Shown: positions 12,418 through 24,898 of the stretch, one piece after another
Layout of the letters: each line of letters starts with the position of its first letter
How positions within the stretch are numbered: position 1 is the stretch's first letter
Assembly: GCF_905220365.1 (NCBI RefSeq)
Contig: NC_061131.1
Coordinates: 9,399,318-9,463,317, forward strand
Direction: 5' to 3'
Source: Vanessa cardui
Taxonomy: Eukaryota > Arthropoda > Insecta > Lepidoptera > Nymphalidae
Length of the DNA stretch: 64,000 nt
Made by a program: the position numbers and the translations under genes
The notes under the pieces: model-generated
Database searches by the model: none
Told to the model about the DNA's origin: nothing
What the model saw: the letters and a program-made list of their open reading frames with translations, nothing else

Positions 12418-13009
12418 AGACTCGATCTATTGTTTTATACATAAACTATGTCATTTATTAACAGTTGAATTTTATGACCACGAAAAAAAAAACAACAACG
12501 ATAAACATACAAACAAACAAGACGGTAAATATGGATATAATTTACGATTTGATTTGTGTAAGACATATGTAAATTTTATTTTTATTCACAAGACGTTGAT
12601 TGCCCTACAATGCTGTACAACTCAATCCCCTACTCAGAATGCGAGGCAATACAGAGAAATGTCCCATAAAACACACATCGTAACCGGCGCTTGCAAAACA
12701 TTGGAATTGAATTTTTAGCACTCTCCCGGGGTATCGCATGAATGGTAATTTTTGGATATTATGTTCATAAAAATTTAGTGATATTTCAATGACCAAAAAC
12801 AGACGCATTTGGGGGAAAAATTGTTTTTAAGCTTATTAAACAATCTATATATATAAACCGCTTACCTAATATTTTTCTGTTTTATTTATTTGTGGGAATC
12901 TCAGCACAAAGTCACGGGTTCAATCTCACATATTGAGTTATGTTGTATAGTATAAAGTAGTGTATAATTTGTACAAATAATTCATGTCGTGCTAATATAA
13001 CTTTGAAGC

Positions 13010-13049
13010 AATATTTGTTGCCCTGTTTAAAAACAGGGCAACAAATATT
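13010..13049. repeat. Near-perfect palindrome, 19-bp arms and 2-bp spacer
   Basis: Arm AATATTTGTTGCCCTGTTT (13010-13028) is exactly complementary to 13031-13049, with AA between. The pairing stops abruptly on both sides. It would form a very stable hairpin in single-stranded DNA or RNA. Confidence 0.97.
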
Positions 13050-14811
13050 TCTTCCGATCAGTTAAAGTTCATGAAATTTATGAGCATACATGTAACATTT
13101 GCAAAGAAGAACCTTTCATCCTTCAATAAAAATATAATACATGAATTATTTATTTGACAAACGGGATTATCTTAGATACATAGTGTCTAATCTGCAGACG
13201 TTGATCTATATCAACACGCGCAATCACGTAGTACAACATGTTTGTACGGACCGACATCCTATTTTACATAACGACATATATCCACGATATCCTTTAGTTG
13301 ATTTACTTATTTCTATGTTTGCTTGTGAAATTAAATAAAAAAAGTAAAGTTTAATTACAAAGGCAAGTCTAGCACGTTGTTTTTTTCATTTGCTCGCTTC
13401 CTACCACGCGACAATGAAAAAACACCATTCATAGGAGATGTTATTAGAGGACCAGAGAGTTGATAAACGTTCTCTCTCGCACGGTGTTAACACGATGATT
13501 TATACTGCACAATTTTCTTAACTGGCACAGCTGATTTATGGTGTTGCAGGGTATTCCGAGCACATAATGTTTTAACGCGATTCATGACATTGGTTCACGG
13601 TTGACATGTAAAATACAAACGTGCTTTAAGTTATTGTTTACGAGATAATTTATTGGAGTTGTTTTTTCTAGTTTACAATTTCATATTTATTTATAATAAA
13701 ATAAAACGAATAATTTTTATCCTACCAAAATCTGTCAAGTGCCTTTTCTCCCCTATTTGTCAACCTATTTCAGAACTTGTTAGTCAAAAATTATTATGCT
13801 TAAATTTCGACCACTGGATTTGGATTGAATAGTTTCCCTAATGCATATGACATTGGGTAACTATTACGTATGTGCAAATGTTAATGACTAAAAATATCTA
13901 TACTCATCACAAAGACTTAAAATTATCTTTCTTAGAAGGTAACAATAAAAAGTAAAACGTGGTCATCCAACAAAGGAAAATTAAGAAGGGAGGATCGGTC
14001 CCAAAATATCAAACATATTTCATTGCATCACGTACCAACCTAATATCGCCGACAATCATAAAATGAAACATCATAAGGGGAATAAAAACTGAAAAGATGC
14101 CGTAACGACCCAAGCCGGGGTCTTTACAAATCGGTGGTCATCACTCAGGGTTATGGAGGCCTCTGGGTTCCGAAAGATAAGTCGTCGCATTGTGTTGGTA
14201 TTAGATATTGGACATCCAATACTTTATATATCGAAGTCTCTATTTCCGGTAAATAATACACGGAAGAAGTAATTGAAAATAATACGTTTTTGAACACACT
14301 GTATTTCGTTTGGGAAATACGAAGATATTGAACTAATATGTAACAGAATAATATTTTCAATTAAATGTGAATATTAGCTTTGGATATTAAGTTTATATAA
14401 ACAGCTAATATTATGCTTAATTACGCTATCACCATTCTTTTTTTAATACAGCCTCTAGTATTCTTTTTTAAATCGGTTTATATATTTACTAGTACATATA
14501 TATGTTTTACTTACGTGTTGTTTTTCGTTTTTTTCTGGTATTTAATCTTTGATCCGTTAAGCCGGGATTGTCTCTCCAATTTGGATATTTAACAAATATT
14601 TACGGTGATCGTAGATCGTAGCCGTAAACATACGTCAAGCTTTAAGGGCGATGTTTATAAATACAAATGTTAAATCCAGTAAACAATGATTAATCTCTGG
14701 ACGAGGCGGGTTAAGGTTAATTATTTTGGAACCTATTATTCAATATGTTATCATTATAAAATCGTAATATTTTTTAAGTTAATATTTAAACGTAGCAGAT
14801 GGTAAATGGAC
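13050..14811. other. No gene seen
   Basis: AT-rich, no strong repeat, no exon-like frame. The 12440-13009 stretch upstream of the LINE is similar. Confidence 0.55.
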
Positions 14812-14945
14812 AAAAGCCTGTTCTCCTCTTGAGTGGAAAATTTTAAGCTTATTTCACCACGCGTCTCTACGAGTATGTGGGTGGATGAATACACATTTAG
14901 CAGAATCAGGTTTCATGAAAACATCAATGTTGCCTTACTTTACTT
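14812..14945 (-). repeat. SINE-A copy 4, diverged partial
   Basis: GCCTGTTCTCCTCTTGAGTG, TTTCACCACGCG, GTGGGTGGATGAATACACAT and AGCAGAATCAGGTTTCATGA follow the SINE-A minus-strand order with many substitutions and a shortened middle. The tRNA head is absent. Confidence 0.6.
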
Positions 14946-15888
14946 TAATTTTTTTTCTAAATTAAGACCGTTATCGCGAGCTTTAATAAATTTACAAAAT
15001 ACAATAAAACCATTTTCATAAGCCCATTGAGACTGATCAAGATCACTAGAAAAAAATTAATAATAATTTACTAAAAAAAATTAATTAATTTAATTACTAA
15101 TTACAAGAATTCTATTTATTTCTTTACTAAGAGATTTTTACCCAACATTGTGACCTTTTTCAGGCTTTCTTATTAATTAATATTTATTTGAAATACGATC
15201 GTGTGATGTCATAATTTTATTTATAACTTAATATTTTTTTGACTTATTTGTGCCAAATAATGGCTCATATTTTTCGAATTATGTCGAAATAATGGTGAAA
15301 GGGAGTTTAATTACTTCTATGGTTTTTATACCTTATCGTCATTATTACTAAATAGATTATTTGCATAGTCACGCATACAGAGAAGTATATAGGGTATCTA
15401 ACTCTCACTACTCAGAAGCAGATGAAACCGCGGGCAAAAACTAATTAGTTATTATTTAAAGTTTGTTTATTAGCAGCGTTCAATATTTAAACATATAAAG
15501 CATATAACATACCTCAAACTTTCTTTATTACAATCGAGTCTTATTAAAAATGTTTTCTAGTACATTAGACACTTAAAACAATACCCAATATTTTTTACTA
15601 TTTAACGAAATTAATTATGAAAATGTATACTTAAAATTATTGGACTTTTGAGAAAAATATTACTATCTCTAAAAATAATATGTAAGCTCTCTTGAAAATG
15701 AAAAACCTTCAGTATTCCTTAAGGAGTCATCAGTAATTCATAAATATTATTTTATCTTCATTTCATTAAAATAAAACTCATATTTTTAGCTGATAACTTT
15801 CGCTCAGATAATTAAGAAGTCAGAATATTAATATGTGTTTTACGTATTAATGAAGGTAATTTATTAAAAATTAGATAATTAACGTATA

Positions 15889-16178
15889 CAACAACAACAA
15901 CAACAGCCTGTAAATTCCCATTGCTGGGCTAAAGGCCTCCTCTCCCGAAAAGGTTTTGGAAAATATTCCACCACGCTGTTCCAATGCGGGTTGGTGGAAT
16001 ACACATGTGGCAGAATTTCTATGAAATTTTGCAGGTTTCATCACGATGTTTTCCTTCACCGCTGAGCACGAGATGAATTATAAAGACAAATTAAGCACAT
16101 GAAACAGCGGTGCTTACCTGAGTTTGAACCCGCAATCATCGGTTAAGATGCACGCGTTCTAACCACTGGGTCATCTCG
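15889..16178 (-). mobile_element. SINE-A copy 5, full length
   Basis: (AAC)n at the left, then CAGCCTGTAAATTCCCATTG, and ending at the right in GAGTTTGAACCCGCAATC (box B complement) and AACCACTGGGTCATCTC (box A complement). ATAATTAACGTATACAA before it resembles ATAATTGACGTATACAA at 16213-16229, but the latter lies about 35 bp past the head, so the target duplication is unsure. Confidence 0.88.
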
Positions 16179-19100
16179 AATCTTTGACGTTGACATATAC
16201 AAATGTAATTGTATAATTGACGTATACAAATTTGCAAATGAACTTTTTTATATGAATATGCAAATGATTAGTTAGTGAAAAGAGCTTATTCAATCCAACA
16301 AATAGTTTGTAAAGTTGGTGCTAGTATCACGTTCTACGCGCACTCGGGATCTGCAGCGCCGCAGCCAGATAAGTGAATTGTAGAGAGCACTTCATACGTG
16401 ACGCGCGATCCTTTCACACTAGCGCTCTACAGCCGCTGTTTTATACAATAAGCAACTATCTTCACGGTTCAAGTTTAATTTCTCATGTGTCAATTATAAA
16501 TATTTCTTGGAACAAATAAATTTTGATTAGCACTGGTGTTTTATTTTTTTGGAATAACAAGCCTTTTTGCAGTTTGTAATTTGAAAATCCTCTTTACCAC
16601 CTATAAACATCAGTGAAGTTGATACCTTGTAAGGTATCAATGAAAATCAAATTATTCTTTATTCAAGTAGGCTATTCAAAGCACTTTTGCATTTTCATAT
16701 TACAGTGTTCAATTAAATGTAAAGGTACTAACGGTTCGGAAAGTGGATTCTATAGAGTACCTTTAGATTTATATATACTTTCTATAAATCAGCAAATGCC
16801 AAGTCCACGCTTTTTAGCATCAATACATATAATCTGTACTGAATAATAATACGCCATATTATCAATATTATTTTGACATGACCTATAAAATGTTTAATAG
16901 GCCATTGATAACCGGAAAATCTTATTATATAAACTTAGTATCATTCGAAATGATCAATATACTTGTGAATGTACATAATATTGATGTAAACATTAACAAC
17001 AAACTATGAAGCAACTGTAAATACACTCACTTTATCAAAAAAATCCCGATGCAAGTCCCCACATATAAAATTATAAGCAATAATTAAGCTTATGAAAATT
17101 CCGAGGGATATTTTGTTTGAGGTCTGCGTATTTTTATAAATACATGTGTATTTTCTTAATGTTTAAACGAATTTAAAATGTACTTTTTAATATCATGTAA
17201 TCGCGATAAATATGTACTAGTGTGAAAATTCGTATCACTAAGTCTACGTACAATTTCTCCAGGTCTCAGACTTGACTGAATAGAACGTTAGTTCAAACTT
17301 CTCGAGGCAAGTTAACCGACGTGTCTTTTATTAGAGATCTTTCAACTTGATTTTGGATTTGTATTACTAACAGTATAAATCTTTTTAGCGATTATCGATT
17401 TTGCGACAAATTGGTCATCTGTGGATTAATCGTCGACAACATTACACCGTCCCAGATAATTTATCTTCCTTATTTTCTTCGTTTATTTTTATTTTCCCAG
17501 ACGCCTGTACTTATAAATATTGCCTCAAGTGAGTTAGAGAGTATAAAATAGTATACTATAAAAAAGTTATATGTACTATTAATAAACATTACTAGTACAT
17601 TACTAGCACAGCCTCAAGACATCTATACATAAACGCGACATCAAAGTCGCCGAGGCTGTACTCTCTCTGATCAAGCTCGAACCAGGACCCGCTGGATTGT
17701 AGTAATAAAAAAAAAGGTCAGTGTGGGCCACGGCTCCCAAGAAGACGAATGAAATCCAGCGAAGATGAGCTGATGTTTAGTATAAAATATAAAACGCCAA
17801 AACGTTTAAAAAAGAATGTAAAAAAAGGCACGGACATCTGAGAGCCTGTGGATGTTGTAAAATAAATTTAAAAAAATACATTTGAGACCCTAAGAACTGA
17901 TAGGTAAACAAATAAAGAAGCACATAGTATTACCATAATGCTTTCGAGTTTAAGCTACTACTTTCGGTCCATTTACATATTTCTGTTTTTGGTAAAATAT
18001 ACCTACGAGTCCAATAATAGAATAAAGTAAAAATAATTGCTTTTTAACAAAAGATTATAACAACTGATAAGAGGACGGTTCACCCGGACGGGGTTAACTG
18101 GGTCACCTAATTAGCTTACATTAAAAATACTCTTATACACTTGAGGAGGTTATACAAAATTTCGGTCTCATTACGCAGGACGTCATTATAAAGCTCGTCT
18201 TCTTCTTCAAATTAAAACAGTCTTAATTTATAAAATTTCATGGACAATATATAATTTATATTTCAGAATATTATATAATTACTGATAGTTTAAAATGAGC
18301 AAACGAAATATATACTGTATAATAAATAAACATTCAAAGGCAGACTTTGTGATAGTTATTCGTTACGATAAGCATATGCTTAGAAGTACAATGATTTTAC
18401 ATTAATATCAAACCATGATAATAATAAAGAAAAACTCTAATAACCGATAAAGTTAGACGTCATATCGAAATCAGAATTCAAATTTTGGTCGGCACTCAAA
18501 CTTTTCTATGCCGTTTACTTCTAACGACGAATCGGCAGTTTAGTAAAATCGGAATCCGTTTACCGGCAATCCAAAACCGATTTAATCACAGGAAACATGC
18601 CAAGTTCTCTAACAAAGTTTGTTTAAACTTTGCTATTGGAACAAATTGCAGCAACGTGGCCCGCGGCTAGATATTAATGGCAGAATCATGAAACTGAGCC
18701 AAACTTATTATTTTTCAATATACCGCCATCGATAGACGACTACGAAGAATCATATTATTTTTTAATTTATTTTTAAAAAAGTTTAAAATGGCTTAAATAC
18801 ACTTCAGTCATTCAATTTAATTATAGTTTATTTTATATAATACGTAAAATAAAATTAGTAAATATCGAAATATATTAATTGTTATTGAAATAATATTTGT
18901 AGTTCTAGCTGTTCTAATTTTGAAAATTATTAATATTTTTTCCGTTCTATAAAAGTTTGAAAAGAATTTTCGCATAAGAAGTAATAAAGTTATTCGCTTA
19001 CATTTTTATACCAGTTAAAACTTTCCTATCTGAATGCAGAACACACTCTTCTGCAATTTGTGAGACAATTTGCATAAAAACTCTTAAAGTAAATGGCTCT

Positions 19101-20022
19101 CTTTTTCTTTTACCTTAAATTTAAGGCAAACTAGGATTCGTTAGTATATATCCATGCATGTTTCGTTTAAATTTTTAATCAGTATAAATTAAACAAAAAA
19201 ATGTGTCTGAAACGAAGATTATCACATACAATGAATTATTCAAAAATTATAATTTAAAAATACAACTCTGGAATAGTACAATTTTATTACATTCCCGTTA
19301 GAAAATAAATCGACTTTGCAAATGATATTAATAAAAAATAATTATTAAACATTCGATAATAATGCCTAAATTCTAATTTACCTATTACTTTTATTTATGT
19401 TTTAATATTATTACAGCTGTTTAAATTTTAATGCAATAATAATTAAAATGCTAAACAAAAGACGAACTATGCGGATGATATAATTATGTTTATATCAAAC
19501 ATCAAATAGCTTAATCAAAGTAGCTCGAATTAAGCGGACAAGAAATAGAGTGACAGGTGGATTTGTGAAGATTTATTGTGTTCAGTGCTGGATATGCCTA
19601 GTAGTTTATTCTAGGCTGAATTTAGGACGTTAATTTTGAAACAGTTCGGGATTTAGTATGATTAATACAAACGTACGTTTCTCTCTGCCGCCGTCCTATC
19701 CAAACGAAGGATTACATTAAATATAGTAAATTACAATTGATGTACTATTGTTGCTACAAGATTAATATGCATATAAAGAAAAACAAAAATATAAAAGACC
19801 ATATAATTATTGAGTACAATCATGAAACAATACCTATCATAAAGTATAAATAAATAAATCTAATTATATAATAAAAATACTTATGAGTTAACTTAACTTA
19901 AAACTATAAACAATCATAAATTAATTAAAGGACATATGTGTATCTAGGAAGTTACTTTGGGAAGTAAATACCTTTAATGGGACAAATAAACCGTTAGTTG
20001 TCAAATAAGATCAACTGATTAA
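16179..20022. other. No gene seen; GC-rich patch at about 16320-16440
   Basis: Long AT-rich interval. At 16320-16440 the base content rises (CTGCAGCGCCGCAGCCAG, GTGACGCGCGATCC) without an open frame or known repeat. A solo LTR is possible but I cannot find its ends. Confidence 0.5.
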
Positions 20023-20240
20023 AGCAGTGGATACAAGGCAGAAGCAGGTGGACATTACTTAAACCTTACACCCGACAAGGCCAGTTCCATCCTCACAAAG
20101 CTCGCATTCACGTACGGCAAACTAAGAGGGGTTGAATTCGTTAAACGTTACCTAACCAGATTCAAACTTAAATTCGGTTACCTTCGCCCGGCAATTAGCC
20201 GGGGCAGGTGAGGACATGGCAAATAAGCCGGGCGAAGCGT
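20023..20240 (+). other. GC-rich island with open 62-codon frame and hairpin
   Basis: After a TAA at 20020, the frame stays open to a TGA at 20209-20211 with no ATG at its start. It encodes AGGHYLNLTPDKASS, ILTKLAFTYGKLRG and VEFVKRYLTRFKLKFGYLRP, a composition that looks more like real protein than the AT-rich junk around it. Overlapping its end, CTTCGCCCGGC (20182-20192) pairs exactly with 20227-20237. It could be an exon, a transposon relic or part of a structured RNA. I recognise no family. Confidence 0.35.
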
Positions 20241-20539
20241 TGGATACACTGCGTTGTTTTAGTTAATTAGATTTTGTGGTTTCTTAGAAAATTACTTTGG
20301 TAAATACAAAACAGCGGATAGGACACGATGTTGTTGCTATCTTTGTTTTAGTTTTTAATGAATATTCCTGGTCTCGTATGTAATTTAAATAACGAACGCT
20401 GCTGTTTGCTTTGTTTAACTGTACCATATATTTTACATCTAGAGATTCCCCTGAGTAGTTGAACGCCAAGTATCGATACTTACTGTTATTGTGTTTCGGT
20501 TTTATGGACAAACGTAAGCCAGGATACAGGCTCTTACTT

Positions 20540-20830
20540 CACTTAGTTTACAAGATTGGTACAACCTCGACGCCCAAGCCATAAAAGATAGGACATGACC
20601 CTTGGGCCGTGGCCGCGTGAGATCGGTGCCTCACGCTTTTCTATTTCAGATGGCTCTGAGCGGGAAGACAGACCGGGATGACTTCGTGATGCTATACGTA
20701 CTAGCGATACGGGGGATGACATCATCTTCGCTCGCTGAAACAACCCTCGCTTCCTTTAAAAGGTTCCTCTAAAGGGGACGACGACGGCGTGCTTTTCTGA
20801 AGGTTTCGGATTAGGAAAAAAAGTTCTCAA
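20540..20830. other. GC-rich patch, unassigned
   Basis: Markedly GC-richer than its surroundings (GACCCTTGGGCCGTGGCCGC, GGGGACGACGACGGCGTGC). The minus strand has an open frame at 20543-20743 (RSHPGLSSRSEPSEIEKREA) of LINE-like flavour but with no diagnostic motif. It is probably a transposon remnant. Confidence 0.3.
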
Positions 20831-20876
20831 GATTGATGGTATATTGGCTGTGTATGAAATGGAATAAAAATTCTTA

Positions 20877-20956
20877 CCGTGACTTGTCAATGGGCAGTGA
20901 CGATCACTTATTATTGGGTGACCCTTTGCGTGTCGGCCAATCATTTTATAAAAAAA
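20877..20956 (-). repeat. RTE-like fragment, diverged
   Basis: CAATGGGCAGTGACGATCAC, ATTGGGTGACCC and CGTGTCGGCCAATCATTTTA match the complement of the RTE 5' block (GGGCCACCTGATGGTAAGTG type) with many substitutions. Confidence 0.45.
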
Positions 20957-21454
20957 GAGTATACGACCAATAAAAAATTGCAATCCATTTTGTGTGTAAC
21001 ACTTTTAAACACTAACGATGATTTTCGTACTGTGTTACCAGTTTTGTATTAAGATCATGTTTAACCAAAAGGTTGTTATGTTATAAATTCCGGAAGTTTG
21101 TATCCATCGTTAGGACTAGTATATCTGCAAAAAACATCTTTACCTAACAATAATAAGTCGGATTACACGAAAACCACAACTAAAAGGTACTTAGTAGATT
21201 AAGCGCATTATCGGCTCACACGGCATTAATCCATCTATCAGGTGGAGTCACGCGTCATGAAGCACTGATTTGATGTCAGCGGCGATCCAATGATACGAGA
21301 CAATAGTGATATAATCCCTCAATTAGAACATAGAACGTTACAAACAGCATTAACCAAATTTGGTAACGAAAACGAAATATTAACTTGATGACTTTAAACC
21401 AGTGGTACGGCTTCGAGCGAGATTATCTTTGTAATCTCGGTTAAGTCTTTGTTT

Positions 21455-21620
21455 TTTTTATGATATAGGTGGCTAACGAGCAAGAGACTCCTAGACCTGA
21501 TGGAAAGTGACTACCACCGCCCATGGACATCTGCAACACCAGGGGGCTTGCAGGTGCGTTGCCGGCCTTTGAGGAAGGAGTACGCTCTTTTTTTTGAAGG
21601 TTCCCATGTCGTATAGGTTC
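21455..21620 (+). repeat. Lepidopteran interspersed repeat (same family as 58712-58814)
   Basis: TTTTATGATATAGGTGGC, ACCTGATGGAAAGTGACTAC, CCGCCCATGGACATCTGCAA, GTGCGTTGCCGGCC and GAAGGTTCCCATGTCGTATA are blocks I recognise from a repeat found through moth and butterfly genomes. It is non-coding and its transposon class is uncertain. Confidence 0.6.
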
Positions 21621-24296
21621 ATAGGAGGCAGAAAATGTCTAAGAAATCGCGCTGTTGTGGATTTTCGGATATCAAGGAGGTGCGGGTGAAACTTCGAATT
21701 TTAGCGAGTCATTTCATTCATTTCAATTCGATGTCATTCTAAAAAGTAAGTGAGCCAGACGCACTAACATAAAGAATGCGCTCTGTGGATTAGTATGTTC
21801 TCATATTTATATTTTTTCAAAAAATAAATAAATATTTATATATGTTGTATTCATTGGAACGAAAGAGATTATTATTACTAACTCAGGTCGAAGGAACTAC
21901 GGATGGGATACAATTCCTTGTTAATTGTTACATGAACTGCACACATGCTAGATGCACCCACACTAAGGGAATGGAAGGTTATTTAAAAGAAGTGTTACTG
22001 TTACAGGCGTGCAAAAGTGGTAGTAAAAATCATAAGAATGTCAAATGGACTATTCAAATAAGCACCATTAACGTTTTAAGGTGCTCTTCTTTGTTCTGTG
22101 CACTAAGTAAGCTTCCTTGCTTAATTTTAGTCGGAATTTGTACAATACAATACAGTACAATAGTAATGGAAATCTAGAATTTTACTCGGTTTTGTTTTTG
22201 TTTAAATTGTGAATCTTGTGTTAAAACAATATTATCAAATTAATAAAATTAAAAATGATATTAACAAAGCAACTTCACGTTATCGCTTTTAAGACTGATA
22301 TAATATTAAGGACTTGTTAATTTGGCTCTGTAATGGGTAATTAAAAAGTTGTCATAAGTGGTAATTGTGAGAAATATTAGAAAATAAAGAGATTCTGTGT
22401 TTAAGACTGCTTCATACAAGTACGCCGATTTCTCAGATCTCTCAGATGGTATGTTAAGGTTAATCTCGAGTTGAACCCATATATTCTTCTATAAAAGTGT
22501 AGAATCTTCTTACGGTTTGCTTCGACTTTTAAGTCCATTATCCAACATTTTATTTAATAAATTACTTACCCACTTCCCTTTATACTATACTATGTATGAA
22601 GCTTAAGCTTTGAATGGAGCCAACTTTGACAATAGTTCAAGATCAAACAGCAATGCATACTTGTAAGCTATTGAGAAATCAATTTACTTAATGATTACAG
22701 CATCTTAATTGAGTAATATAAGCTAAGGTGCATACAAACATTAGAAATCAGTATGTATAGTATCATTAACATTTATAAATTTTCCATCATCACATATACC
22801 GAATTTAAAAATCTGAATAACAAGCTCGAGAATACAAGAGAAAAATAGCCATTTAAAATTTTTATCTAAACTGTCACCTCTGGAATGTGTAATTTAAGTT
22901 TGAACGTAAAACCTCGCCCCGAGAAAAATTCACGACCGTAAGCTCATAGCGTAATATGCTTTAGTTTGATGAAGTCACGTACCGCACTTTTAGAGTTTTT
23001 ATGAAGGTAACTAGCATCATGAAACGACTTAAAATTTTGCAGGAAGCTTCAAGTGGAGCTGATTCTTTGGATGCACTCGGAAATATTTATCAGCCATGAA
23101 CGAAAATATATGTGTACAGAATTATTTACAATTTTAAATTTAACGTTTTTATTTATTATATAAAGATTTAAATAACTTATATGGAATTTTATTTTTATCA
23201 AAGATTTATTTAAATTTTCAATTTTACAGACTAAAATTTATTTATCTTCACGTTATATTAAATTTCATTCAAGTATATAAAGCTTAAAAGTTTATATATT
23301 TTTACTTTTGGCATCATCACATTGAATTCTCAAATTTCTTACTAACTCTAGTGCTTTGCTTTTATTTACAGAAATTTCCTATTTCCAAAGACTTATGATT
23401 GCAATTTTATATTTCCAAATACATTTTTAAAAACAACCTTGTTATAGGTAATTAATATTTTTAGCTATAAACTAAATCTTAGTCAAATAAAATAATTTTA
23501 TTGAATATGAAAAGATATTAAAGGGTTTTTATTGATGCATAAAAATTGGCAAATGGGTTGAAATTATATTTTAAAATGTATGATGAGTCTTTCAGAGACA
23601 GTTCACTTCTACTCACCCTATATTAAATTTAATATCAATAGCACGCTTGATGAAACGCCACCCCGGTTTTCCGACAACTAATTAATTAGGGTTAAATACT
23701 CAATTAACTGATCAAATTGAACTGCTGAGATGGAATCTAAAGATACTGTCTAAAACAGCGATTTTAAATTATTTATAATAATTTAGTTGATTAAGCTGTA
23801 TCAAATCGGGAAATTATAAGAATTGATTACTACCTCAAAATTCCTAAAATAGATTACTTGAAATATCGAACCGATAAAATTTAAATACTGTCGATTTTTA
23901 AACACTGATACAAGTAAACATTGATCTCCCGCAAATTTCGTAATGTATGTCAGGTTTTGTTTTCTATATTTGGTGCCAAAATGATGAAACTTTTTTAAAT
24001 GAAATTTTTAATGGCAAAAAGTATACATTAGTTAAGTTAGAAATAATTTTGTTGATAAAAATTTACTTTCACGTTTTTCCTTTTTTAGAACAGCTCTTTA
24101 CGGTTAGAGACATAGAAGCTACTGCTAAAACCTCTCTCTAAAGTTTTCCTCTCTCTAAAGTTAATAAATAAATTGTAATTATTTAGTAAATTGGAATCAA
24201 GAATCGTCCTGAATTTTCTGTACATCTACGTCTAGAGCTCTTCAAATTGAGACAAAAAAAAAACGGCTTACGCTATTAATGTATAAATAATGTATA
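21621..24296. other. No gene seen
   Basis: AT-rich. The 111-codon frame at 21842-22177 has no recognisable motif and sits in low-complexity DNA, so I do not call it. Confidence 0.5.
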
Positions 24297-24333
24297 AAAA
24301 ATGGATATTTTATAAAATAAAATATCCATTTTT
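24297..24333. repeat. Inverted repeat, 16-bp arms and 5-bp loop
   Basis: AAAAATGGATATTTTA (24297-24312) pairs exactly with 24318-24333; the loop is TAAAA. It is AT-rich, and if transcribed left to right it ends in a T run. A looser palindrome (CAATTATATAAT arms) follows at about 24381-24414. Confidence 0.9.
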
Positions 24334-24898
24334 CATTTGTTTTTCGTTGATTTTGATGTTTATAAGATACTGGAAATATCGCAATTATATAATATTAATA
24401 TAATTATATAATTGTTTTCGATTACGAATTTCGTGTTGGCACCGACGCAGCGCAGACGACACACAATCCTACAACGTGAACTATTTACCGCAAACAAACT
24501 TACAGTGCGTTTTTGCGTCCTTGGTTTTAGAGCTTCGCTTCTGAAAATTTTGTTCTCTACGATGAGCCCCGTCCAACCGGAGTTTAAAGAATAGAACGAT
24601 GAATTAAAAGATTATAAATAAAAAATAAGTATTTTCTTGTCACGTTGGAATTTTCAATCATGTATGACAATCAATAATTTCTTTCTGTCCAAACTTATAC
24701 GTAAATTGAGTCTAAAGAAACTGCTTGTATTATTATATCCCACCAAAAACATTAAATTTTAAAAAATGCCAAGCCTCTCGCTGCAGTCTTTCCATCGTAA
24801 AAAGTTTTGAGATCTCATAGAAGCCAAGTCCTATTCAAATTATTATGTAGTTATAAATCAACATTAGTAATTGTATCAATAGTTTTCTTTATATCTTT

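Larger units (their letters stand above)
9615..12435 (-). mobile_element. 5'-truncated, decayed non-LTR retrotransposon (LINE)
   Basis: Read on the minus strand, this holds the end of an AP-type endonuclease, a linker, a full reverse transcriptase and a C-terminal region, then a 3' UTR ending in an A-rich tail (about 9600-9650). Only the last third of the endonuclease is present, so the 5' end was lost, as in most LINE insertions. The reverse-transcriptase wording (NYRPISVLPALSKIVEKIV, YGVPQGSVIGPTLFLIYIN) suggests the CR1/L2/Daphne/Jockey group. I cannot place it more finely. At least three frameshifts and two in-frame stops make it non-functional. Confidence 0.88.

Noticed and set aside
12224..12718. 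164-codon plus-strand open frame
   Set aside because: Most of it is the antisense of the LINE endonuclease remnant and the rest is low-complexity DNA; no motif.
13010..13049. Palindrome as a microRNA precursor
   Set aside because: Perfect 19-bp arms with a 2-nt loop are too short and too perfect for a normal pre-miRNA.
15871..16059. Open frames at 15871-16059 and 46401-46649
   Set aside because: Both are translations of SINE-A, which is a non-coding RNA polymerase III-type element.
16320..16440. GC-rich patch as a solo LTR or promoter
   Set aside because: No TG...CA ends, no flanking duplication and no second copy were found.
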